This document shows, piece by piece, positions 34,183 to 40,503 of a DNA stretch of 40,503 nt. The notes below the pieces were generated by a model, which saw nothing but the letters and a program-made list of their open reading frames with translations, was not told the DNA's origin and did no database searches. Numbering within the stretch: position 1 is the stretch's first letter; the number at the start of each line of letters is the position of its first letter. This stretch comes from LH-M37 sp032251315 (GTDB lineage: Bacteria > Pseudomonadota > Gammaproteobacteria > SZUA-229): positions 1 through 40,503 of the forward strand of contig JAVVEE010000018.1 of assembly GCA_032251315.1 (NCBI GenBank). The letters run 5' to 3'. The position numbers were made by a program, and so were the translations under genes.

Positions 34183-34196
34183 GCCTGGGAGGCTCA
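34180..34196 (+). other. Perfect stem-loop containing the kinase stop codon
   Basis: TGAGCCT (34180-34186), loop GGG, AGGCTCA (34190-34196). The TGA stop of the kinase gene is the first triplet of the stem. No T run follows. It could slow ribosome release or protect the 3' end. Confidence 0.5.
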
Positions 34197-34230
34197 GTAC
34201 ACCGCTCGCAGCGTTTTACTATTGAGTTAC

Positions 34231-34336
34231 ATGGAAAGGATACCCTTCAATCAAGACGCGCTGAGAATACATCCGTGTACGCTCGGCAGCAGTATCCCTG
34301 CTGCTGACGGTCTTGATTGAAGGGTATCCTTTCCAT
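34231..34336 (-). repeat. Palindromic 106-bp repeat, copy B (inverted)
   Basis: Complete element with perfect 27-bp terminal inverted repeats (34231-34257 and 34310-34336). Its 52-bp centre is the reverse complement of that in copy C at 35758-35863, with one base changed. The outer flanks also match copy C in inverted orientation: TAACAAAACAC on one side and GTAACTCAATAGTAAA on the other, so the full unit is about 132 bp. It sits between the convergent kinase and lipase genes. Confidence 0.9.
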
Positions 34337-34362
34337 GTGTTTTGTTATTATATGTTGCCTGA

Positions 34363-35283
34363 TTACTTTTTTTCGGCACCAAACAGGTTAAACAGATTGA
34401 AGCTGTTTGTGAACGGCACCAGGCTGGCCGCAGAGATTTTTTTATCCAGCAACAGCATATACAGCGTCATTTGATGATCCTGTAAATTTTTATCATTAAG
34501 CGGTTCCTGCGTGAATCTGGTGGCGCGCAGCAGGCTGTTCACACCTTCCAGCAGCGCATACGTGGAGTCCGCCAGCAGGATGAGCTCTCTACCCGAATGC
34601 CAGTAAACATCAAGATCATATATATCTACAGGGTCAAACGGGGGCACCAGAGGCACCAGATCTTTTGGCGTTACTACTCGAATAACATCGAGATGCTTAA
34701 ACGCGTTCGTGCCGGCTACATTTGTCACCTTGGGCTGACCAAAAGTAACTACTTTTCCGACCGTAAAATCATCAACATCCAGATGCATGGCTAGAATCAG
34801 GGCGACAGCGCCGCCCAGGCTGTGACCGGTGAGGCTGATGACATAATCAGTTTTTAGCAGTGGCTTTATTTCTGTGTAAATGGCCTGTGCCGATTGTGAA
34901 AAACCATTATGCAGGCGCACCCCCAGGTGCCTGTCCAGAGTCAATTTAAGCGCCGCATTGACCATTGCATTTTCAACATTGGAGGTTCCGCGTACGACAA
35001 CAACCTGAGTTTTGGCAACATCATCGGTAACCAGGAAATATGAAATCTCAATTTCAGGGATGTTGCTGTAATGAGAAAGCCGGTATTTTTTTAATGCACT
35101 GAGTGTGCGAATTTTTGGCAGCGGCTGGTAGGCGGCATTGGCCAAAGTGGCGAACTCCTTGATTTCCGCAAAGTTTATCGGCGACTGATCCGGCTGCGCA
35201 GCCGCCATGGCTCTGGCGGCAACACAGCTGATAAACACAATAATGGCGACGTGGGTATAACGCAATAACAGCTTAACTCGCAT
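34363..35283 (-). CDS. Secreted class 3 lipase
   Basis: This 306-residue alpha/beta hydrolase has an N-terminal signal peptide (about 1-28, ARAMAAA). The class 3 lipase motif GHSLGG contains the nucleophile Ser155 (VISLTGHSLGGAVAL). Likely triad partners are Asp208 (VTPKDLVP) and His270 (QDHQMTLY), and the VVVVRGT stretch fits the oxyanion region. It would hydrolyse acylglycerols or related esters in the periplasm or outside the cell. AGG nine bases before the ATG is a modest ribosome binding site. The gene and the small secreted-protein gene upstream lie between two inverted copies of the 106-bp repeat, which may mark a movable or invertible segment. Confidence 0.88.
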   Translation of the reverse strand: MRVKLLLRYTHVAIIVFISCVAARAMAAAQPDQSPINFAEIKEFATLANAAYQPLPKIRTLSALKKYRLSHYSNIPEIEISYFLVTDDVAKTQVVVVRGTSNVENAMVNAALKLTLDRHLGVRLHNGFSQSAQAIYTEIKPLLKTDYVISLTGHSLGGAVALILAMHLDVDDFTVGKVVTFGQPKVTNVAGTNAFKHLDVIRVVTPKDLVPLVPPFDPVDIYDLDVYWHSGRELILLADSTYALLEGVNSLLRATRFTQEPLNDKNLQDHQMTLYMLLLDKKISAASLVPFTNSFNLFNLFGAEKK

Positions 35284-35364
35284 ACTAAATACCTAAAGAA
35301 TAAACGTGGGGAAAAATCCTGACTGGCAAGAGAGAAATTTTATTTCTTATGGAAAACAATCGGA

Positions 35365-35727
35365 CTAATTGAGAGATTGTACAGAACTGCTGCAATATAT
35401 TTTACCATGGCCAGCCGCTGTTTTCTCCAGATGTTTACAGCTGCGCCAATCTGGCATTGTTTTTATCTGTAGCGTATCCCTGCTCAGATGAATCAGATAA
35501 AAATTTTTGATCATGCGGGAGGAAGAGGCATGATCAAATTCGGAGAAGCTGAGATCACTTTGCAGGCAACGGCTTTCAATAATCGGGATATCTGCGGCGG
35601 AAAAAATGTTTTCCACCATCGATGCTTTTTGCCGGCATTGCTCGAGAGAATCGGTATTTACAAACGAAGCGTTGATATCACCGGCACCATTTTGCGTCAG
35701 CACCATCAACAGAAAAAGTATTTTCAC
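35365..35727 (-). CDS. Small secreted protein with four cysteines, unknown function
   Basis: This 120-residue protein starts with GTG and has AGG eight bases upstream. A short hydrophobic start (MKILFLLMVLTQNGAG) looks like a signal peptide. The mature part has four cysteines (EQCRQ, SRCLQ, RSCKH, IYCSS), probably two disulfides. I do not recognise a family. It precedes the lipase gene on the same strand, 81 bases away, and could be co-transcribed with it. Both genes lie between repeat copies B and C. Confidence 0.6.
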   Translation of the reverse strand: MKILFLLMVLTQNGAGDINASFVNTDSLEQCRQKASMVENIFSAADIPIIESRCLQSDLSFSEFDHASSSRMIKNFYLIHLSRDTLQIKTMPDWRSCKHLEKTAAGHGKIYCSSSVQSLN

Positions 35728-35757
35728 TTGCGCAACCTGCTACTACTAACAAAACGC

Positions 35758-35863
35758 ATGGAAAGGATACCCTTCAATCAAGACCGTCAGCAGCAGGGAT
35801 GCTGCTGCCGAGCGTACACGGATGTATTCTCAGCGCGTCTTGATTGAAGGGTATCCTTTCCAT
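35758..35863 (+). repeat. Palindromic 106-bp repeat, copy C
   Basis: Complete element with perfect 27-bp terminal inverted repeats (35758-35784 and 35837-35863). The centre holds a CAGCAG/CTGCTG hairpin and a TACA-CGGA-TGTA hairpin. The left flank TAACAAAACGC (35747-35757) and right flank ATAACTCAATAGTAAA are shared with the other copies. It lies between the small secreted-protein gene and the bacteriohemerythrin gene. No transposase is encoded, as expected for a MITE or REP-like element. Confidence 0.9.
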
Positions 35864-35896
35864 ATAACTCAATAGTAAATACCAGCCTGACTGTAT

Positions 35897-36463
35897 TTAC
35901 TTCACGCCTTTATCAATAAGGTAGCGACTGTACTTCTGGTCAGTACCATTGATGTGGTTAATCAGCCATCCTTTGAGGAAGTTCACGGCGTTGCTCATGG
36001 CCGTCTCGGGTTCATGTTCGTACTCGGCCAGCACCTGTTTAACCTTTTTAATCATCTTTTCGTGCTGCGCTTTGTGCTGTTCGAAGTCGGGGTAATCATT
36101 CTGCTCCAGCAGCCCTTCTTCGTACTTAAAGTGGGTTCTGGTGTAGTCCACCAGTTCATCCAGTGCTTCGCGCTCAAACTCTTCACCGGTTGAGTACTTC
36201 ACCGCTGTCTGCAACTGGTTAATCAGATTGACTAATTTTCTGTGCTGCTGATCGATGGAATCAATGCCGACACTATATGTACTCTTCCATTCGAGAAAAT
36301 CTTTGGCCGCTATTTTCCGGTACAAAAACGGGATTGCAATCAATATTGCCAGTAGCAACCAGGTTAGCGGGCTGGTTGGCCCCGCCATGAAACCCAGTAT
36401 AACCGCCACGATGAGCGTGAGGAGGGCCAGTGAAACACCGAACATAGTTGTATTTTGATTCAT
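35897..36463 (-). CDS. Membrane-anchored bacteriohemerythrin
   Basis: This 188-residue protein has two N-terminal membrane segments (about 8-27 and 32-48) and a hemerythrin domain (about 57-186). The di-iron ligands of the family are visible: His74 (DQQHRKL), His111 and Glu115 (THFKYEE), His130 and His134 (HKAQHE), His170 and Asp175 (NHINGTD). Such proteins bind O2 and sometimes NO, for storage, sensing or delivery. Close to nitrite reductase genes, a role in O2 or NO handling is plausible but inferred. GAGGG five bases before the ATG supports the start. An inverted repeat TATAGT-N5-ACTATA at 36537-36553 upstream could be an operator. Confidence 0.88.
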   Translation of the reverse strand: MNQNTTMFGVSLALLTLIVAVILGFMAGPTSPLTWLLLAILIAIPFLYRKIAAKDFLEWKSTYSVGIDSIDQQHRKLVNLINQLQTAVKYSTGEEFEREALDELVDYTRTHFKYEEGLLEQNDYPDFEQHKAQHEKMIKKVKQVLAEYEHEPETAMSNAVNFLKGWLINHINGTDQKYSRYLIDKGVK

Positions 36464-36748
36464 GAAAACCCTCTTACAAAAAGCTGTATGACTACCGACA
36501 TAACTTCACCTGTTACACCTTACAATATTAAGTTGTTATAGTCTGTAACTATAGGACTTTAGCCTCATTTCTCATATCCGATGAAAGCTATCTTAAAATC
36601 GCTAAGTATAATTAGTGTTCATGCTAAGCTCTGTTTACTAATCCATTTTACTATTTTACAACAGTTTGATAAAAAACGGAGCATGAATACCGGCATTAAA
36701 TGAATATTATCATTTAACTTTTCTGACCACTTCAAACTGAAGATGCCT

Positions 36749-37069
36749 ATGATATACGACAAAATAAAAATAACAGCAGCCTGGCTGATTTTAGGCCCTG
36801 TGCTGGCATTCCTGTTTTCTCTTGCCAGTTGGTATGGCTTTAAGCAACTGCTACTATCGGACAAAATTCTCGGTATCGAAGCAATGATAATCAATTACCC
36901 CCTGGGGCTGCTGATGTCACTGCTAACCCCCTGGGGATGGCTTATGTATGGCGGCTTTCTGCTCATGTATTCCCAAAATCTACGCATGGGCATTTCATGC
37001 ACTGTTGCCGGCGCATTATTGTTTGGCGGATTTTGGCCAATATGGTCTACCGGCATGGTACCCGCTTAA
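36749..37069 (+). CDS. Small integral membrane protein, unknown function
   Basis: This protein of about 106 residues is strongly hydrophobic, with likely membrane segments near residues 9-31, 45-70 and 76-100. It has a Trp/Gly-rich character (TPWGWLMYGGFLLMY) and one cysteine (GISCTV). GAAG lies six bases before the ATG at 36749; an ATG two codons earlier is also open. It precedes nirI by 61 bases on the same strand, so co-expression is possible. I do not recognise a family. Confidence 0.55.
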   Translation: MIYDKIKITAAWLILGPVLAFLFSLASWYGFKQLLLSDKILGIEAMIINYPLGLLMSLLTPWGWLMYGGFLLMYSQNLRMGISCTVAGALLFGGFWPIWSTGMVPA

Positions 37070-37130
37070 TTATTTACACACAGAAAATCTATGAATTATA
37101 GACCCTGATAAGCAAGTTCAACGAATCCCT

Positions 37131-38681
37131 ATGTTCATGAACACTCAACCCTATCGAAGATATCTGGTAAGTATTGTCGCAATATCATGCCTTCTCTTCG
37201 GAACGGCCGGCGCAAATACCTTCACCCAAAACAACCCCGTAGCGGAAGCCACGCCTTTTGCCCTGCAATTTTTCCCCGCCGCTGATAATCTGGGGCCGTT
37301 TGAGGGTGAACCCGAATCTGCAGCGGTTTATCAGGAAAAGCGCTTGCTGGGTTATGTTTTTTTCACTGATCATGCCTTGCCCATACCAGCCTATTCGGGC
37401 AAACCTATTCATACTCTGGTCGGTTTTGATTTAATCGGGAAAATCACCGGTGTTGAAATTCTCAGACACGAGGAACCGATTTTACTGGCCGGTGTTTCCG
37501 AACAGGATCTGTCGGATTTCAAAAACCAGTATCTGGGCCTGAGTGCCGGTAACCGTGTCCAGCTGGGTGGCAGGGGACGTGAAGGCTACGTCACTCTGGA
37601 CGGCATATCCGGCGCCACCATTACCGCCATGGTGCTGAACGCCACCATCATGAAGCCGTTACGGGAAATCGCCATATCACGTGGATTGATCGGGGAGGGA
37701 GCCGCGCAGCACACGGCCTATCTTGAGGAAGATGAACCTATCTGGGTTTATGCCTGGCGCGATAAAACTTTCCAGATCATCGTGCTGTTAATGGGACTGT
37801 CTTTGCTGCTTTTCATTCTTATTTTTCAGGACTGGCTGGCGCACCATCCATCCCTGCTCATTTATTTGCGTTACGGCTATCTGGTTTACACCGTCATATT
37901 TATCGGCTGGTACTCCCTCGCACAGCTTTCCATCGTCAATGTACTGACTTTTACCAGTTCAGTAATGCACGGCTTCAGCTGGGAAACCTTCATGATTGAC
38001 CCGATGATGTTTATCCTCTGGACCTTCGTGGCCATGACCATATTACTATGGGGTCGTGGCGTATATTGTGGCTGGCTGTGTCCTTTCGGCGCCATCCAGG
38101 AGATTGCTTATAAGCTGGGAGAGAGGCTCGGCATTCGCTCTTACGAATTCCCCGTTGTTGTGCATGAACGCCTGTGGGCGATTAAGTACCTGATCATGCT
38201 GGGCCTTTTCGGCCTGTCGTTGCAGTCACTGGCGCAGGCCGAGGTGCTCTCCGAAATAGAGCCCTTCAAAACCGCCTTCACATTACATTTTCAACGTGAA
38301 TGGAGCTACGTGGTTTACGCCGCCGGGCTTATCCTGATTTCAGTATGGAACCGGAAATTTTACTGTCGCTATGTCTGTCCACTGGGTGCCGCCCTTACCT
38401 TCCCTTCAAAATTTAAAATCTTTGACTGGTTACGCCGACGCAAGGAATGTGGCCGCCCCTGCCAGACCTGCCGGACAGAATGTGAGGTCGGCGCAATTCG
38501 TTTAACCGGCGAAATCATCAGTCAGGAATGCCATTACTGCCTGGATTGTCAGGTTACTTACTGGAATGATAAAAAATGTCCACCATTGGTGGATAAACGC
38601 AAACGACGGCAAAAACGTAAAATATTGAAAACAACAGTTGCCTCCACAAACAACAAACAACAAATAACAAATAACAAATAA
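37131..38681 (+). CDS. nirI: NosR/NirI-type membrane flavo-iron-sulfur protein
   Basis: This 516-residue inner-membrane protein of the NosR/NirI family supports expression or electron supply of NosZ or NirS. An N-terminal signal/anchor (about 10-28) is followed by a periplasmic FMN-binding domain with the covalent-flavin motif SGAT (160-163). Several membrane helices come next, then two CxxxCP motifs (CGWLCP 313-318, CRYVCP 412-417) and two cytoplasmic 4Fe-4S motifs (Cys440, 444, 447, 451 and Cys467, 470, 473, 483). It is shorter than typical NosR (over 700). Being directly upstream of a canonical nirS favours NirI over NosR. The last residues (STNNKQQITNNK) come from a 7-bp tandem repeat that also supplies the stop codon. 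Confidence 0.88.
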   Translation: MFMNTQPYRRYLVSIVAISCLLFGTAGANTFTQNNPVAEATPFALQFFPAADNLGPFEGEPESAAVYQEKRLLGYVFFTDHALPIPAYSGKPIHTLVGFDLIGKITGVEILRHEEPILLAGVSEQDLSDFKNQYLGLSAGNRVQLGGRGREGYVTLDGISGATITAMVLNATIMKPLREIAISRGLIGEGAAQHTAYLEEDEPIWVYAWRDKTFQIIVLLMGLSLLLFILIFQDWLAHHPSLLIYLRYGYLVYTVIFIGWYSLAQLSIVNVLTFTSSVMHGFSWETFMIDPMMFILWTFVAMTILLWGRGVYCGWLCPFGAIQEIAYKLGERLGIRSYEFPVVVHERLWAIKYLIMLGLFGLSLQSLAQAEVLSEIEPFKTAFTLHFQREWSYVVYAAGLILISVWNRKFYCRYVCPLGAALTFPSKFKIFDWLRRRKECGRPCQTCRTECEVGAIRLTGEIISQECHYCLDCQVTYWNDKKCPPLVDKRKRRQKRKILKTTVASTNNKQQITNNK

Positions 38682-38682
38682 C
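38648..38682 (+). repeat. Five tandem heptamers at the 3' end of nirI
   Basis: AAACAAC twice, then AAATAAC three times. Because the unit is 7 bases, the three AAATAAC copies put TAA in all three frames (38665, 38672, 38679); nirI ends at the last. Copy-number slippage would change only the last few residues. Confidence 0.75.
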
Positions 38683-38695
38683 AACTGTACTCACT

Positions 38696-38732
38696 CTAAT
38701 TAACAATAACCAAATCAGCCATTGTTAATTAG
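38696..38732 (+). other. AT-rich perfect hairpin between nirI and the second nirS
   Basis: CTAATTAACAAT (38696-38707) and ATTGTTAATTAG (38721-38732) are exact reverse complements with a 13-base loop. It lies 15 bases after the nirI stop. No T run follows. It could be a 3' end stabiliser or a regulator-binding palindrome. Confidence 0.65.
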
Positions 38733-38761
38733 CACCTCTTATTCAGGTAATTTCGGTTTAC

Positions 38762-38775
38762 ATGATCTGAGTCAT
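38762..38775. promoter_or_regulatory. FNR/NNR-like site upstream of the second nirS
   Basis: ATGATCTGAGTCAT carries the TGA-N6-TCA core of FNR-family sites, with imperfect outer bases. Class II spacing predicts a start near 38810, about 93 bases before the nirS ATG. No strong -10 is visible. Confidence 0.45.
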
Positions 38776-38902
38776 AAAACTTCCTCCGACTATCGGACAG
38801 ACTCTTCACCTCTAAAAGTATTAATAACGCATAAATTTTACAAAAATTAAATTATTAAATTGTTTTTTACAGATTACATTTATTCTCCAGGGGGAATTAA
38901 AT

Positions 38903-40503
38903 ATGACGAGATTAAACATTATAGCCAGAACAGCACTGGTTTCAGCGCTGTCCGCGACTTTTGTGCTAAGCGCTGCAAGCTGTTCTTCAGAAAACGACGA
39001 TGAACAGTCCGGCACAAATAGTCAGCCTGACACAACAAATGGTCAATCCGGCACAAGTGGCCACCCCGGTACACCAGAAACAGAAATGCGCTACAAGGGC
39101 GCGCCTACTGCTATGGATTCGGAAGAAGCTGAAGAATCGCTCACCCCAAAAGCACCCAAAGTAACCGAGGCGGAATTCGCCCGTGCCAAGCAGATATTTT
39201 TTGAACGTTGCGCCGGCTGTCATGGTGTGCTGCGCAAAGGCGCCACCGGCAAGCCCCTCACTCCCGATATCACGCTGGCCAAAGGCACAGAATACCTGAA
39301 GACCTTTATTAATTACGGTTCACCGGGCGGCATGCCTAATTTTGGTTCCTCCAAAATGCTTACCGATGCGGACGTCGATCTGATGGCACGTTATTTACAG
39401 CATGAGCCACCGGTGCCTCCGGAATTTGGCCTGGAAAAAATGAAGGCGAACTGGAAAGTTATTGTACCGCCGAACGAACGTCCCAAAAAACAGGAAAATG
39501 ATTACAATCTGGACAACCTGTTCTCTGTTACTTTGCGTGATGACGGCAAGATCGCTCTAATCGAGGGCGACAGCAAAGAGATCGTAGAAATAATCGAAAC
39601 CGGCTATGCGGTGCATATTTCGCGCATGTCTGAATCGGGCCGTTACCTGTTTGTGATCGGTCGCGACGCCAAGGTCAACCTCATAGACCTGTGGATGAAA
39701 CATCCTGCCAGCGTTGCTGTCATTAAGGTTGGTATGGAAGCGCGTTCTGTGGAGTCATCCAAGTTCAAAGGTTATGAAGACAAGTACGCCATTGCCGGTA
39801 CTTACTGGCCACCCCAGTTCGTGATCATGGATGGCGACACGCTGGAACCGAAGAAAATTGTCAGCACCCGTGGCATGACCGTAGGCACGCAGGAATACCA
39901 TCCTGAACCACGTGTAGCCGCTATTGTGGCCTCGCACGAGCATCCCGAGTTCATTATCAACGTCAAGGAAACCGGTAAGATCCTGATGGTGAATTATGAA
40001 AATCTGGATGATCTTAAAATCACCTCCATCGATGCCGCACGTTTCCTGCATGACGGTGGCTGGGATTCCACCCAGCGCTATTTCATGTCAGCTGCCAACA
40101 AATCCAACAAGATCGCTGTAGTCGATTCCAGGGAAAACAAGCTGGTGAAGCTGGTTGATGTTGGCCAGATTCCGCATCCCGGACGAGGCGCCAACTTTAT
40201 CGATCCGGAATTCGGTCCGGTCTGGGCAACCAGCCATCTGGGCGACCAGACCGTTTCACTGATTGGTACCGATCCGGTTAGCCATAAAGACAACGCCTGG
40301 AAGGTAGTTCGCACACTGGAAGGTGCCGGCGGTGGCTCCCTGTTCATCAAGACCCATCCCAAATCGAAAAACCTGTGGGTCGACACCACGCTCAATCCCG
40401 ATACCGGGATAAGCCAGTCGATTGCAGTATTCGACATCAACAATCTTGATAAAGGTTTTGTTATGTTGCCAATCGCGGAATGGGCGGATCTGGGTGAAGG
40501 CCC
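38903..40503 (+). CDS. nirS: Cytochrome cd1 nitrite reductase, canonical type (3' end beyond window)
   Basis: The first 533 residues of NirS are present; by family length about 60 are missing. AGGGGG eight bases before the ATG fixes the start. After a signal-like segment ending AASCSSE, which may be a weak lipobox with Cys27, comes an unusually long Ser/Thr/Gly/Gln-rich stretch (about 28-85). The cytochrome c domain has CAGCH (103-107). The d1 propeller follows with ligand His238 (GYAVHISR) and catalytic His425 (IPHPGRGANF) and His445 (TSHLGD). These match textbook NirS better than the copy at 25187. Directly downstream of nirI and a putative FNR-type site, it is probably a main respiratory nitrite reductase. 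Confidence 0.93.
   Translation, partial: MTRLNIIARTALVSALSATFVLSAASCSSENDDEQSGTNSQPDTTNGQSGTSGHPGTPETEMRYKGAPTAMDSEEAEESLTPKAPKVTEAEFARAKQIFFERCAGCHGVLRKGATGKPLTPDITLAKGTEYLKTFINYGSPGGMPNFGSSKMLTDADVDLMARYLQHEPPVPPEFGLEKMKANWKVIVPPNERPKKQENDYNLDNLFSVTLRDDGKIALIEGDSKEIVEIIETGYAVHISRMSESGRYLFVIGRDAKVNLIDLWMKHPASVAVIKVGMEARSVESSKFKGYEDKYAIAGTYWPPQFVIMDGDTLEPKKIVSTRGMTVGTQEYHPEPRVAAIVASHEHPEFIINVKETGKILMVNYENLDDLKITSIDAARFLHDGGWDSTQRYFMSAANKSNKIAVVDSRENKLVKLVDVGQIPHPGRGANFIDPEFGPVWATSHLGDQTVSLIGTDPVSHKDNAWKVVRTLEGAGGGSLFIKTHPKSKNLWVDTTLNPDTGISQSIAVFDINNLDKGFVMLPIAEWADLGEG

Noticed and set aside
34215..35878. Repeat flanks TAACAAAAC... suggesting an integron attC site around a lipase cassette
   Set aside because: The left end loosely resembles attC, but the required GTTRRRY core at the other end is missing, the arms are perfectly paired rather than carrying bulged bases, and no integrase gene is present.

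Overview
The window looks like chromosome of a denitrifying gammaproteobacterium of moderate GC content. The evidence is two cytochrome cd1 nitrite reductases (NirS), NirN, a NosR/NirI-type membrane protein, molybdenum-cofactor genes, perfect and near-perfect FNR/DNR-type operators, and families typical of Proteobacteria (DUF3015, DUF4105, bacteriohemerythrin, phosphate-porin family). No tRNA, rRNA, CRISPR array, transposase or phage gene was seen.

Layout. 1-81 is a truncated copy of a 106-bp palindromic repeat that recurs at 34231-34336 and 35758-35863. 227-1198 holds two small minus-strand genes (a PAS-like protein and a secreted DUF4402-like protein). 1778-11778 is a minus-strand signalling cluster: a helix-turn-helix/receiver regulator, two very large hybrid histidine kinases that each carry an HPt domain, and a receiver-EAL c-di-GMP phosphodiesterase. 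12256-13702 is a small operon for a YkgJ-type cysteine-cluster protein and a YfcE-type phosphoesterase. 13771-17841 is an envelope-stress-like module: an ECF sigma factor, an anti-sigma factor whose periplasmic part is DsrE-like, a divergent gene for a secreted DsrE-like protein homologous to that part, a porin, and a secreted DUF302 protein. The sigma gene and the DsrE-like gene are preceded by the same bipartite promoter motif. 17870-21756 holds an alpha/beta hydrolase lipoprotein and a DUF3015/DUF4105 pair. 21762-24826 holds divergent moeA-moaB and moaA. 25187-30818 is a first nir cluster: divergent-type nirS, a NapC/NirT tetraheme protein fused to an ethylbenzene-dehydrogenase-like haem domain, a cupredoxin, and nirN. 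31321-34182 is a third hybrid kinase with a solute-binding-protein sensor. A lipase gene and a small secreted protein gene lie between two inverted repeat copies. After a bacteriohemerythrin gene and a small membrane protein gene come nirI/nosR and a second, canonical nirS that runs off the right edge.

How the parts fit. The FNR-type sites at 23623, 25020, 25059 and 38762 suggest joint anaerobic/NO control of cofactor and nitrite-reductase genes. The NirT-like fusion and the cupredoxin are plausible quinol-to-NirS electron carriers. NirN would finish haem d1, though the other d1 genes are not in the window. The most novel-looking unit is the ECF/anti-sigma/DsrE module, because the sensor domain of the anti-sigma factor and the secreted protein made from the matching promoter are homologous and share one conserved cysteine. 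All assignments come from reading motifs by eye; no database search was possible.
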